This document shows positions 1 through 8,131 of a DNA stretch of 30,216 bases, piece by piece. The notes under the pieces were generated by a model. The model did not search any database and was not told the DNA's origin. It worked only from the letters and a program-made list of their open reading frames with translations. The DNA lies in NCBI GenBank assembly GCA_031556065.1, contig JAVBTR010000076.1:1-30216 (forward strand), written 5' to 3'. The position numbers and the translations under genes were made by a program. Numbering within the stretch: position 1 is the stretch's first letter; every line of letters starts with the position of its first letter. The DNA is from JAVBTR01 sp031556065. Its GTDB lineage: Bacteria; Bacillota; Clostridia; Christensenellales; Aristaeellaceae.

Positions 1-12
1 ACATCTTCGGTA

Positions 13-95
13 GCAAAAACGCCATTACTGCGTTGCTAAACCTTGAAATAGCGCCACTATTCCTGCGGTTTAGCGCCTTGTACTGGCGTTTTTGC
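13..95. repeat. Nested imperfect inverted repeat (long hairpin)
   Basis: Outer arms GCAAAAACGCCA (13-24) and TGGCGTTTTTGC (84-95) are perfect complements. Inside them GCTAAACC (35-42) pairs with GGTTTAGC (67-74), and AATAG (47-51) with CTATT (57-61). With small internal loops the whole 83 bases fold into one stem of about 39 positions. It lies 60 bases before the CmpB-type gene and has no uridine tract directly after the stem. It could be a leader structure for that gene, a small palindromic repeat, or the end of an upstream gene's transcript; the sequence does not decide. Confidence 0.6.
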
Positions 96-154
96 CTCTC
101 GAATCTGCGCACCCCGGAGTTTTGAAACACGCCCTAAGGAAAAGGGGGAAGAAA

Positions 155-988
155 ATGTTTACGCTTTCTATGGCGGAGTGGGTCATGTGCTTTACTGTTT
201 ACAGCATGGTGGGCTGGGTGTGTGAATCCATCTGGTGTTCGGTGGGCACAAAAAAGGTTGTGAACAGGGGGTTTCTTTACGGGCCGTGGTGCCCCATTTA
301 CGGCTTTGGGGCACTGCTTCTTTTTGTGGTGGGAGAACCCGTGCAGCAATGGCCGTGGGCCGTGTTTATTGGGGCGCTGATTTCAACATCTTTGTTGGAA
401 TACTTTACCGGCTGGCTGCTGGAAACCCTTTTTAAGGCCAAGTGGTGGGATTATTCACACCGCAAGTTCAACATCAAAGGCCGGGTATGTCTGCGCAACG
501 CGCTTTTGTTTGGTTTAATGGGCATTGCGGCGGTCTATTATTTGCAGCCCACGGTGCTCTCCTTGCTTCGTAAAATAACACCCTCCGTGTTAAGCATCAT
601 CGCCGAAGTGATGGTAGGCATTTTTGTTTTCGACTTGGTCCGCTCCCTGGTGGCTGTAATGCATTTGCGCGACAGGCTGGACGCCTTCCATAGCGCCATT
701 GAGGAACTAAAGACCTTCCAATCGGCTTATCATTGGTATGAACGGGGGAACATGAAAGAAAGCATCGTCAGACTTCATGACGTTTGCGAAAGTGAACCCG
801 ACAATAAAAGCGCCGCTAAAATTCTGGCGGCCATTGAAGCCCTGTACTTGGATACAAAGCGGGGCGGCCGTTTGCTCCGGGCCTTCCCACGGTTCAAGCC
901 CCATGCCCTTTCAACAGAATTTGATACGTTGAAAAGTGAGTGGGAAAACCAGATTCGGGCGCTAAAGGAAAAGGCAAAAAGACATTAA
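155..988 (+). CDS. Putative membrane protein, CmpB/ABC-transporter type IV family
   Basis: Predicted 277-residue membrane protein. The start at 155 is chosen over an upstream in-frame ATG at 92 because a GGGGGAAGA ribosome binding site sits just before it and the protein then opens with the family-typical segment MFTLSMAEWVMCFTVYSM. A following WVCESIW and a motif NRGFLYGPWCPIYGFG are characteristic of the 'putative ABC transporter permease' (CmpB) family seen in many Clostridia. Four or more hydrophobic segments fill the first ~180 residues; the last ~90 residues are hydrophilic and helical, rich in Lys, Glu and Arg, and probably cytoplasmic. No ATPase partner is nearby, so transport is not demonstrated. 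It ends 39 bases before the convergent AraC gene. Family recognition is fairly sure, function is not. Confidence 0.75.
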   Translation: MFTLSMAEWVMCFTVYSMVGWVCESIWCSVGTKKVVNRGFLYGPWCPIYGFGALLLFVVGEPVQQWPWAVFIGALISTSLLEYFTGWLLETLFKAKWWDYSHRKFNIKGRVCLRNALLFGLMGIAAVYYLQPTVLSLLRKITPSVLSIIAEVMVGIFVFDLVRSLVAVMHLRDRLDAFHSAIEELKTFQSAYHWYERGNMKESIVRLHDVCESEPDNKSAAKILAAIEALYLDTKRGGRLLRAFPRFKPHALSTEFDTLKSEWENQIRALKEKAKRH

Positions 989-1027
989 TGAGCAGAGCCA
1001 AGAACCGGCGGACAGCGTCGCTGCTTT

Positions 1028-1981
1028 TTATTCAAGGGGGAAGAATTGCTGGGTAGCCGGAGGTACAGAATTAAAGTAAGCGGTCACGATGGGATTTTCT
1101 TCGCTGCGCATTTTCTGTCGCCATTGGCTGGGTGAAATGCCGTGAATCCGGCGGAACTGCCTGGAAAAGCTGGAGGGGGAGGGGTAGCCTACCTGAAGGC
1201 CAATATCCGTAACGGATTGCTCACAGTTATATAAAAGCACGCAGGCACGGTCGATCCGCATGACCTGCAAATAATCCAGCGGCGCCCAGCCTAGAACCTG
1301 CTTAAACAGCCGCCTGAAATGAGACGTGCTGATATGGCAAAGCCGGGATAGTTCTTCGATGGAGATATCGTTCATGTAATTTTGCGCGATGTAGCTAATT
1401 GCCGGGGCAATGCAGCCCAGGCGGGTGTTAATGTAGTGCTCGCTGGCAGGCACGGTGGGGGAAACCCTGAGCATCATCAAAAAAAGCGCATAGAGCAGTT
1501 CCCGTACAACAGACTGGTAATTCTGTGGGTTTTGCTCCATTTCGTCGATAATCAGTTCTGTAACGGCAAAAATCTTTGGGTGTTCTTGGGCTGAAAGCAC
1601 GCAATCCGCCCCGCAAAGGTTATGCTGGTATTGGCTGATGGCGTTGGCAAGCCGAGGACTTAGCTGAGGAAGAAGCTGCAAAGGATCCACGTAAAGCCAT
1701 TTCCAGCCGCAGGTAGCACCTTCATCCACGATGTTGGCGTGGGGGGTATTTGGCGGCGCCAGAACAATGGCAGGGGCTTTGAAGGGGACGAATTGATCAT
1801 CTACACAATAAAGCCCGCTGCCTTTATAGAGGTAGCCGATTTCCAGGCAATTATGAAAATGCATTCTGGTAACAGGTTCGCAAATATATTGCCAGGATGA
1901 ACCAAGCAGCCCGATTACCGGGAAGCTTGCAGGTAAATCAAAATGGCGGTAAAAGGTATTGCGGTGCATTTCGTGCTGCAT
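1028..1981 (-). CDS. AraC/XylS-family transcriptional regulator
   Basis: 317-residue regulator. Residues ~15-140 look like an AraC_binding cupin sensor domain (HFHNCLEIGYLYKGSG, then PNTPHANIVDEG with histidines typical of the fold). The last ~100 residues hold the two helix-turn-helix motifs (ISIEELSRLCHISTSHFRRLFK and SVTDIGLQVGYPSPSSFSRQFR, shown here in part of the family pattern). The ATG at 1981 is preferred to the GTG two codons upstream because GGAG lies five bases before it. The family binds DNA as a dimer and usually responds to a sugar or small metabolite. It has its own strong promoter (2023-2050). The ligand is unknown; candidate targets are its own promoter, the neighbouring operon, or the sugar importer 6 kb away. 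Confidence 0.9.
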   Translation of the reverse strand: MQHEMHRNTFYRHFDLPASFPVIGLLGSSWQYICEPVTRMHFHNCLEIGYLYKGSGLYCVDDQFVPFKAPAIVLAPPNTPHANIVDEGATCGWKWLYVDPLQLLPQLSPRLANAISQYQHNLCGADCVLSAQEHPKIFAVTELIIDEMEQNPQNYQSVVRELLYALFLMMLRVSPTVPASEHYINTRLGCIAPAISYIAQNYMNDISIEELSRLCHISTSHFRRLFKQVLGWAPLDYLQVMRIDRACVLLYNCEQSVTDIGLQVGYPSPSSFSRQFRRIHGISPSQWRQKMRSEENPIVTAYFNSVPPATQQFFPLE

Positions 1982-2000
1982 GTCCACTCCGTATCACCCT

Positions 2001-2053
2001 GCCTTGACATTTAATCAGCTTAAATATAGCACGTTCTGATGCAATGTCAAGGC
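2001..2053. promoter_or_regulatory. Ten-base perfect inverted repeat around the araC promoter
   Basis: GCCTTGACAT (2001-2010) is repeated as ATGTCAAGGC (2044-2053), 33 bases apart. The right arm covers the -35 box of the promoter that drives the AraC gene and the left arm lies in its 5' leader. Paired half-sites at this spacing would suit autoregulation by a looping or dimeric regulator, but this is inference. Confidence 0.5.
2023..2050 (-). promoter_or_regulatory. Sigma-A promoter of the AraC-family gene
   Basis: On the minus strand a perfect -35 box TTGACA (2050-2045) is followed after 16 bases by TATATT (2028-2023). Transcription would begin near 2016 and give a leader of about 35 bases before the ATG at 1981. 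The box spacing and the fit to consensus make this one of the clearest promoters in the window. Confidence 0.75.
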
Positions 2054-2065
2054 GGGGGAAAATGA

Positions 2066-3022
2066 TTACAGGCCTTTAACAGTATCCACTACCCATTGAA
2101 TGCGCTGTTTGTCAATATCCGCAGGCAGGGTGCAATCGCCGCCCAAGATAATGCCGGTTTGACCAACGTTTTGAACCAGCTCCTTGGTGTATTGGGCCAC
2201 TTGCTCTTGAGTGCCAGAAAAAAGAACGCCCTGCTTTCTATTGTCATAGCCGCCTAATACACAGCGGCCTCCAAAGAACCTCTGCCCCTGGTTTAGATCC
2301 ATGTCTTCTACAAAGCAGGCCCAGTTAACAGTTTTAACAGGGTAATGCTGCCAGATTTCCATATGATTGGGAATGCCGGCCCAGCCGCAGCAGTGCAGCA
2401 CATTGGTTTGGCTAAAGTGGTTGGTGTGTTCAAGCACATACAAATCAGAAGGGCCGATGAGGGTTTTATATTCTTCGGCGCTCATGCGATCCTTTTCGCC
2501 GCCTTGCACGCAGTAGTAAATACCGTCCAGCCCTGCTTCGGTTATCAATAATTCGCTGAGGAGTGCCGCGTCTTTCGCGATCACATCAAGAGCATACAGA
2601 ATGGCTTTGGGGTCTTCTTTTAAGTGCTTGGAAACCAGTTCGTCGCTGGTGCCAAAGCGGATCAGCGAGAAGGGCGCGAAGACATTGTAGATAACCACCA
2701 TGTCGTCTTTCAGGCCCTTTTTCACGGCCTTAGCCCGTTCCACCTGTTGGCGAATGAAGGGGGAATTGGCCCCTAGGGGCTTCATTTCGTACCAATCCTT
2801 GGGTTCTTTTACGGCCTTGGCCACAGGGTTAGGATAATCGAAATAACTGTCGCACATGATTTTTACCATGTCTACATCGATATGGTTGTAGTAATCCAGG
2901 TGGGCTTGAACGCAAGCTTCGCCTATGCCTTGCTCTTCAAAGAAGTGGAACCAGAAACCCATCGGTACCCGATCCACCTTTTCCAAATTCATTGCCGCCA
3001 ATACCCGTTCACGCTTGTTCAT
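2066..3022 (-). CDS. UroD/MtaA-family protein (possible corrinoid methyltransferase)
   Basis: 318-residue member of the uroporphyrinogen decarboxylase superfamily; the opening MNKRERVLAAMNLEKVDRVP is typical. True heme-pathway UroD is unlikely. The protein keeps a His-x-Cys pair (H210-C211-C212) and a late Cys (C297 in GGDCTLP). This matches the zinc site HxC...C of MtaA/CmuA-type methylcobamide:thiol methyltransferases, so a methyl-transfer role is the better guess. The zinc assignment is by motif only. An AGGAGG-like site precedes the ATG. It begins 17 bases after the cyuA-type gene stops, so the two are almost certainly co-transcribed, linking it loosely to thiol or sulfur amino acid metabolism. 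No corrinoid protein gene is present in the window. Confidence 0.8.
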   Translation of the reverse strand: MNKRERVLAAMNLEKVDRVPMGFWFHFFEEQGIGEACVQAHLDYYNHIDVDMVKIMCDSYFDYPNPVAKAVKEPKDWYEMKPLGANSPFIRQQVERAKAVKKGLKDDMVVIYNVFAPFSLIRFGTSDELVSKHLKEDPKAILYALDVIAKDAALLSELLITEAGLDGIYYCVQGGEKDRMSAEEYKTLIGPSDLYVLEHTNHFSQTNVLHCCGWAGIPNHMEIWQHYPVKTVNWACFVEDMDLNQGQRFFGGRCVLGGYDNRKQGVLFSGTQEQVAQYTKELVQNVGQTGIILGGDCTLPADIDKQRIQWVVDTVKGL

Positions 3023-3039
3023 AAAAAAATGCCTCCTTA

Positions 3040-4305
3040 TTATTTTGCGATCATCAGATCCAAAATGATTTTATCTGTGGTTTCCATCCCTTGGCTGCCC
3101 AGGCTGCCTAAGTTATGGATGGTTTTTTCGATATCCGCTGCGATAATGCCATCCAGGCTTCCCGCGCCGATGCCGGCCAGCGCCAGTTGGGCACACTGCA
3201 TGGCACCCGCCATGGAAGTGGCGATTTTAAGAGCGCAGCCGCCCTTTGCCCCATCACAGATCAGGCCAGAAATGTCGGCAATCATGTTTTTTATGGCAAA
3301 GTGGATGTGCTGAAGCTGGCCGCCCAGCAGGTATGTAAGCCCACAGGCAGAACCGATGGAGGCGGCGATGGCACAGCCGCACAGGGGCGAAAGACGGCCA
3401 ATGTAGGTTTTAATGTGAATGGTAACCAATTGGCTTAGTGCCTGGGCCCGCAAAAGTACTTCTTCGCCAAGCCCTAGCTTTTCCGCGGCAGCGGCCACAG
3501 GCAGCGAAGCGCTGATCCCCTGATTACCGCTTCCGGCGGTGCTCATAACAGGCAAGGTGCAGCCAGCCATGCGGGCATCAGCCGCAGCAGCGGTAAAAGA
3601 AGCCACATAGTCAGAAAGGGAAGCCTCCTCCATTGTGCGGCCGCCCAGGAGCACCCGGCCTACCTGCATACCGTATTCATTTAAAAGGCCTTCCTTGGCC
3701 ACCAGACGGTTCATATCGATGGCTTGGCGCAGAAAAGAAAGTTCATTTACGGGCACGTCCATGCAGAATTGATAGATGCCCCTTATATCCATGCGGTGCG
3801 GGTTGACACTGCCGGGATGGACAGCATCCGGCACTAAATGAAACAAGGAAACCCCATCCAGCACCACTTTGGTGATATTGGTATGGACGTCTTCAATCAC
3901 ACATAAAGCATGGTGATCCCCATTGATCAATTCCGCTTCAATGTAAAGCTTTTTATCGGTTGCTTTGGTGGAAACCTGTACAAGGCCTTGGGTGACTAGC
4001 GCCCGGGCATGGGCGTAATCCGCCGGGGTGGCTCCGGAAAGCACTTCCAGCCCATAGACAGAATGGCCTGCCACACAGCTGAGGGCCGCGGCGATTTCGA
4101 GCCCCACCATGCCGGTGCCGGGAATGCCAACGCCCATGGCGTTTTTTAATATATTGCCACTGACTCTTAAAAGTACCAGCTCTGGCATCACCTTCAGCGC
4201 TTCCCTGGCCCGTGCTACTGCCAGGGCTACCGCAATGGGCTCGGTACAGCCTAAGGCGGGCTTGATCTCTTTTTTCAGAACATCCAGATACATTTGCGTG
4301 TCCAT
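3040..4305 (-). CDS. cyuA: L-cysteine desulfidase / serine dehydratase-alpha-like (UPF0597, CyuA family)
   Basis: 421-residue protein of the UPF0597/CyuA (YhaM) family, which breaks cysteine down to pyruvate, ammonia and sulfide using an iron-sulfur cluster. The N-terminal KPALGCTEPIAVALA motif (C20) is the family signature. Further conserved-looking segments are AGSGNQGI, SPLCGCAIAASIGSACG and ISGLICDGAKGGCALK, which supply cysteines suited to [4Fe-4S] binding. Length matches the family (~420-440). AAGGAGCG lies just upstream of the ATG. It sits 70 bases downstream of the dipeptidase gene, separated by a perfect hairpin, and 17 bases upstream of the UroD/MtaA-type gene. The context suggests peptide and amino acid catabolism. 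Family is confident; the symbol is by homology. Confidence 0.85.
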   Translation of the reverse strand: MDTQMYLDVLKKEIKPALGCTEPIAVALAVARAREALKVMPELVLLRVSGNILKNAMGVGIPGTGMVGLEIAAALSCVAGHSVYGLEVLSGATPADYAHARALVTQGLVQVSTKATDKKLYIEAELINGDHHALCVIEDVHTNITKVVLDGVSLFHLVPDAVHPGSVNPHRMDIRGIYQFCMDVPVNELSFLRQAIDMNRLVAKEGLLNEYGMQVGRVLLGGRTMEEASLSDYVASFTAAAADARMAGCTLPVMSTAGSGNQGISASLPVAAAAEKLGLGEEVLLRAQALSQLVTIHIKTYIGRLSPLCGCAIAASIGSACGLTYLLGGQLQHIHFAIKNMIADISGLICDGAKGGCALKIATSMAGAMQCAQLALAGIGAGSLDGIIAADIEKTIHNLGSLGSQGMETTDKIILDLMIAK

Positions 4306-4321
4306 AGTGCGCTCCTTATAC

Positions 4322-4372
4322 TATTTTCAATCTTTAATGCTGTAAGAGGTGAGGCATTAAAGATTGAAAATA
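4322..4372. repeat. Perfect 19-bp hairpin between the peptidase and desulfidase genes
   Basis: TATTTTCAATCTTTAATGC (4322-4340) and its exact complement (4354-4372) flank a 13-base loop. The stem has only four G-C pairs. In the transcribed (minus) direction it ends 16 bases before the desulfidase ATG, abutting the ribosome binding site, and has no uridine tract after it. That argues against a normal terminator and for an operator, an mRNA processing or stability element, or translational control. Confidence 0.8.
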
Positions 4373-4375
4373 ATG

Positions 4376-5734
4376 TTAACTGTTTAAATCATCCATTTGA
4401 TCAAGGGTGATAATGCTCATGGCATAGATGCGCATGAAGGTTAAAAGCTGGTCGATGTCCTGGCTTTCGTCGCATTGGTGGTAATCCCCGTGGCCTGGGC
4501 GGAAAATATGGGGAGGGAATTCCCGGCCCGGCAACCCCGGCCCAAAGCCGAAGGCGTTTTTCAGGTAGGCTGCATAGTTCCCGCCGGACATAACAAAAGG
4601 CGCGTCCTTTCGCTGGGTCAGATCGTTATACAGCTTCGTAAGCCGCGTTACAACAGGGTGGTTTTCGGGGAAGCTGCAAGGGTTGCGAAGCCGCAGTACG
4701 GCCAGATCGGCTCCCGCGGACAAGGCTTTTGCCTGAGCTGCCTGGGTTAATATTTCCGGGTCGCAGGTCACGGGCAAAATCAGGTATAAATCCACATAAA
4801 GCTGCCCATTTTCAAACCCCATGCGGGTGGGCGCCATCATCAACGGGCCAGAAAGTGTGTCCTCATAGGCCATGTTAAGGCACGCGCCATCGTAGCTGGA
4901 GCATAGCGCAATAAGGCTATTGAGCACATGGGCGTCATGGGGGCAAGGGCCAGACAGGGCATGGAGCATGTTGATAATGCCGTTATTGATCCCCTTGGCG
5001 TTATAGATATGGGCAGAAAGTCCGCGGGCAGTTAGTTTTTCGCCCCTTTGTAAGAGGGCTTCTACCAGATCGGGAGTCACTGAAGGGTTATTATGCTGGG
5101 TAAAGGTTATGGATGTTGAAAAGGGGATGGATAAACGCAAGGTCATGGCTCCGCGCTGGGCTGTGCAGACGGGGAATCCCGTGTCCGGCACAATAGAAAG
5201 ATCTGGCTGGGCATAATGCTTTATGAAATAGCGCGCGTCGCCCATGCCGCATTCTTCATTGGTGCCCAAATACAATTGGTATTGGTGGCGCAGGGTAATC
5301 CCTAAATCCTTAAGCAGGTTCATCACGTGAAACACACCGATGGCGGGAGCCTTGTTATCTTGAACGCCACGGCCGATCAGATACCGGTCTTCAACCAGGG
5401 TTCCCTCAAAGGGTGGGTAAACCCATTGGCTTGGGTCCTCTACTGGTACCACGTCCAAATGGGCCCAGATGCCAACACGCTTATCCCCTTGGTTAAAGGT
5501 GATTTCACCGATATAGTTGTCGTAATTCCGGCTTTCGTAGCCATGCTTTTTCGCCAGATCGAACATAAATTGCAGCGCGTCCCTGCAGGGCTGGCCGTAG
5601 GGTTTAATAGGGCTTTTTTCATCTGAAACGCTTGGAATTTGAACCAGCCCGATCAGATCCGTGATGATCTGTTCCCGGTGGGTTAAAAGCCACTGGTCGA
5701 TATGTTGCAGTAAAAGGTTATCCATCAAGATCAT
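4376..5734 (-). CDS. pepV: M20-family dipeptidase, PepV type
   Basis: 452-residue metallopeptidase that would cut dipeptides in the cytoplasm with two zinc ions. Visible ligand motifs in order are AHLDVVPVED (His, Asp), GRGVQDNKAP (bridging Asp), GTNEECGMGD (catalytic Glu and ligand Glu), VPDTGFPV (Asp) and a late GHGDYHQCDE (His). The central part between them corresponds to the lid domain. Length matches PepV (~465). The start at 5734 is the upstream of two close ATGs; both have weak ribosome binding sites, so the start could be three codons later. A -10-like TATGAT lies at 5773-5768 on the minus strand without a clear -35. It is the first gene of the likely peptidase-desulfidase-methyltransferase unit. 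Confidence 0.85.
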   Translation of the reverse strand: MILMDNLLLQHIDQWLLTHREQIITDLIGLVQIPSVSDEKSPIKPYGQPCRDALQFMFDLAKKHGYESRNYDNYIGEITFNQGDKRVGIWAHLDVVPVEDPSQWVYPPFEGTLVEDRYLIGRGVQDNKAPAIGVFHVMNLLKDLGITLRHQYQLYLGTNEECGMGDARYFIKHYAQPDLSIVPDTGFPVCTAQRGAMTLRLSIPFSTSITFTQHNNPSVTPDLVEALLQRGEKLTARGLSAHIYNAKGINNGIINMLHALSGPCPHDAHVLNSLIALCSSYDGACLNMAYEDTLSGPLMMAPTRMGFENGQLYVDLYLILPVTCDPEILTQAAQAKALSAGADLAVLRLRNPCSFPENHPVVTRLTKLYNDLTQRKDAPFVMSGGNYAAYLKNAFGFGPGLPGREFPPHIFRPGHGDYHQCDESQDIDQLLTFMRIYAMSIITLDQMDDLNS

Positions 5735-5805
5735 TCACTTTCGTTAGCAATTATTTTTGTTGAATCTATCATAGCGCAATGGGTTTGCCTTTGCATGTAA
5801 AAATG

Positions 5806-5871
5806 GTGCAGAAAACACGCAAAACCGACTTTTTTAAATGTTTCTCTTTTTCATGATGAGCGATTCTGCAC
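5806..5871. promoter_or_regulatory. Inverted GTGCAGAA motifs between divergent peptidase genes
   Basis: The 216-base gap between the two divergent peptidase genes holds GTGCAGAA at 5806-5813 and its complement TTCTGCAC at 5864-5871. A third copy lies at 8136-8143, upstream of the aldo-keto reductase and importer genes; the latter two copies extend to GTGCAGAA(A/T)CGCT. Recurrence in two divergent promoter regions suggests a shared regulator's half-site. No other clear element is seen here except a TACAAT before the plus-strand gene. Confidence 0.4.
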
Positions 5872-5950
5872 TTTTTTGGCCCTATTCATTCTGGCTGATG
5901 GGTTTTGAAATGTGCTACAATCAGTATAAGTAAGAAAGGAGCATAAAGCC

Positions 5951-7015
5951 ATGATTGAAAACCGCTTAAAAGCTGTCCGGCATTATATGGAAAAGGCTTG
6001 CTTGCAGCAGATTATTATTACCCAGCCCCAGTCTATTTTTTACTTAACGGGCATGTGGGTAGAGCCCCATGACAGGCTGGACGCGCTGATCGTAACCAAA
6101 GAGGATTGCCGGATGCTGTGCTACGTTCTGGCGGTGATCGAACCTGGAAACTGCCAGGTAAAGGTCTATGAAAACACAGGGGATACGGTGAAAGAACTGG
6201 CGGCCTTGTTGGATACAGGCAGAACCGGTGCCGATGGCTTTATGCAGGGGCGGTTTTTGCTGCCCCTAAAGGAAATGCGGCCGGATTTAAATTTGGTGGT
6301 TAGTTCCTGTGTGGAAGAGGCACGTATGGTAAAGGATGAAAGGGAGGTTGCCTTGCTAAAGGAAGCTTCCAGAATAACAGACGCTGTTTTTCAGGCTGTA
6401 TTCAGCCAATTGCGTGAAGGCATGACAGAGTTAGAATGCGGCGCTTTGTTTTCCGATGGCTTTTTAAACGCGGGAGTGGGGCGGTTTCAGGGAGATCCGA
6501 TGGTGGCCTTTGGCCTTAGCACCGCCCAGCCCCATAATGCCCCAGGCAATACCCGTTTAAAGCCTGGCGACACTGTTTGGGTGGATACGGGCAAGCGTAT
6601 TAATGGTTATTATTCCGATTTGACAAGAACTGTGTTCTTTAAAGATTGCACAAAGAAACAGGAGCAGGTTTACCAAACGGTTCTGGCGGCCAACCAGGCG
6701 GCGCTTGATAAGATTACACTGGGCGTTCCTATCCACGAAATAGACAGAGCAGCCCGGGAGATGATCGAAAATGCGGGTTATGGCCAGTGCTTTCCTCACC
6801 GTACCAGCCACGGCATCGGCATCGATTACCACGAAGAGCCTTTTGATGTGGGCGGAAGAATATTGAGGACGCAGCCTGGTATGTGCTTTTCCATTGAGCC
6901 TGGTATTTATCTGCCAGGTGAATTCGGCGTTCGGATCGAGGATTTGGTGGCAGCGACAGAAACCGGCTATACACTTTTGACCAACGCGCCTAAGACGTTG
7001 ACTATCATCGGGTAA
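5951..7015 (+). CDS. Xaa-Pro peptidase, M24B family
   Basis: 354-residue aminopeptidase P/prolidase-like enzyme expected to release an N-terminal residue before proline or cleave Xaa-Pro dipeptides in the cytoplasm. The N-terminal ~125 residues form the creatinase-like non-catalytic domain and the remainder the pita-bread catalytic domain. All five metal ligands are present: D212 (VWVDTGKR), D223 (YYSDLTRT), H287 (TSHGIGIDYH), E316 (SIEPGIY) and E330 (VRIEDL). AAAGGAG precedes the ATG at good distance. It is transcribed away from the PepV-type gene, and together they point to peptide use. It ends at a terminator shared with the convergent reductase gene. PepQ-type prolidase versus aminopeptidase P cannot be decided from sequence alone. 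Confidence 0.88.
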   Translation: MIENRLKAVRHYMEKACLQQIIITQPQSIFYLTGMWVEPHDRLDALIVTKEDCRMLCYVLAVIEPGNCQVKVYENTGDTVKELAALLDTGRTGADGFMQGRFLLPLKEMRPDLNLVVSSCVEEARMVKDEREVALLKEASRITDAVFQAVFSQLREGMTELECGALFSDGFLNAGVGRFQGDPMVAFGLSTAQPHNAPGNTRLKPGDTVWVDTGKRINGYYSDLTRTVFFKDCTKKQEQVYQTVLAANQAALDKITLGVPIHEIDRAAREMIENAGYGQCFPHRTSHGIGIDYHEEPFDVGGRILRTQPGMCFSIEPGIYLPGEFGVRIEDLVAATETGYTLLTNAPKTLTIIG

Positions 7016-7016
7016 C

Positions 7017-7055
7017 AAAAAAAGGAAGCTGCTTTATTGCAGGCTTCCTTTTTAA
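7017..7055. terminator. Bidirectional terminator between convergent genes
   Basis: AAAAAGGAAGC (7019-7029) pairs with GCTTCCTTTTT (7043-7053), with an inner TGC/GCA pairing. A-rich and T-rich flanks give a uridine tract in either direction. It lies between the stop codons of the convergent peptidase and reductase genes. Confidence 0.88.
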
Positions 7056-7063
7056 TTGGCGTT

Positions 7064-8053
7064 TTATTTCACGATGGCATCGATCTTGGCCAGCTCTTCT
7101 TTTGTAAAAGCATGGGCATCAAGCGCTTTGACGTTTTCGATAATCTGTTCCGGGCGGCTTGCGCCAATCAGTGCGGAGGTCACCACTTCATCCCGTAGCA
7201 CCCAGGCAAGGGCCATTTGGGAAAGCTTTTGCCCCCGGGCAACGGCGATATCGTTCAAAGCGCTGATCTTTAGAAGCTTTTCTTGCGTAATATCCTGGGG
7301 CTTTAGATACCGTGGATCGTGAGCCGCGCGGGAATCGGCGGGAATGCCTTGTAAATACTTACCTGTTAACAGGCCGTTTTGCAATGGGGCGAAGGCGATA
7401 CAGCCGATCTTTTCGGTCCGGAGAACATCGGTGAGTCCCTGTTCAATGCGGCGGTTTAAAATGGAATAGCTGGGTTGGTGGATCAGGCAAGGGGTACCCA
7501 AAGCTTTAAGCACCTTGGCGGCAGCTTCGGTTTGCTCGGGGCTGTAGTTGGAAAGGCCGACATACAGCGCTTTACCGCTGCGGACGATCTGGTCCAGCGC
7601 GCCCATGGTTTCTTCAATGGGAGTGTTGGGGTCTGGGCGGTGGTGGTAGAAAATATCCACATAATCCACGTTCATACGCTTAAGGCTTTGGTTGATGCTG
7701 GCAATTAAGTATTTGCGGCTGCCATTATCACCGTAGGGGCCTTTCCACATATCATAGCCTGCTTTGGTGGAAAGCACCAGTTCATCCCGGTAGGGTTTCC
7801 AATCCCGAAGCATGTGAATCCCGAAATTGCGTTCCGCTTCTCCGTAGGGAGGTCCGTAGTTGTTGGCTAAGTCAAAATGAGTGATGCCATGATCAAAGGC
7901 GGTGCGCAAAAGGCTTTGCTGGATGTTGAAGGGGGTAATATCCCCAAAGTTGTGCCAAAGCCCCAGGGAAATGGCGGGAAGCAGCAGGCCGCTTGCGCCC
8001 AGGCGGCGGTATGCCATGCTGTCGTAACGGGTATCAATCGCGGTATAAGCCAT
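7064..8053 (-). CDS. Aldo-keto reductase, YghZ / L-glyceraldehyde-3-phosphate reductase type
   Basis: 329-residue NADPH-dependent oxidoreductase of the AKR family. The N-terminal RRLGASGLLLPAISLGLWHN, followed by GITHFDLANNYG and STKAGYDMW.GPYG, closely resembles E. coli YghZ and the Kv-beta-like AKR14 group. The catalytic tetrad is intact: D61, Y66, K97 and H138 (in FYHHRPD). YghZ reduces L-glyceraldehyde 3-phosphate and methylglyoxal; the actual substrate here is unknown. The start at 8053 is chosen because AAAGGAGG lies just before it and the protein then aligns with the family start; the longer frame upstream would overlap its own promoter. It is divergent from the sugar importer, suggesting a part in carbohydrate metabolism. 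Confidence 0.9.
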   Translation of the reverse strand: MAYTAIDTRYDSMAYRRLGASGLLLPAISLGLWHNFGDITPFNIQQSLLRTAFDHGITHFDLANNYGPPYGEAERNFGIHMLRDWKPYRDELVLSTKAGYDMWKGPYGDNGSRKYLIASINQSLKRMNVDYVDIFYHHRPDPNTPIEETMGALDQIVRSGKALYVGLSNYSPEQTEAAAKVLKALGTPCLIHQPSYSILNRRIEQGLTDVLRTEKIGCIAFAPLQNGLLTGKYLQGIPADSRAAHDPRYLKPQDITQEKLLKISALNDIAVARGQKLSQMALAWVLRDEVVTSALIGASRPEQIIENVKALDAHAFTKEELAKIDAIVK

Positions 8054-8086
8054 AGAAAGGCCTCCTTTGTGGTTGAATGTTATTCT

Positions 8087-8131
8087 ATTATATAGAAGGG
8101 ACAGGCAGGTGACAATGCATTTTATTGCATT
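8087..8131 (-). promoter_or_regulatory. Promoter and dyad of the aldo-keto reductase gene
   Basis: On the minus strand TTGTCA (8115-8110) and TATAAT (8092-8087) are separated by exactly 17 bases, a strong sigma-A promoter. A dyad AATGCA-N6-TGCATT (8114-8131) overlaps the -35 box, and a GTGCAGAA motif follows at 8136. The placement would suit a repressor. Confidence 0.7.
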
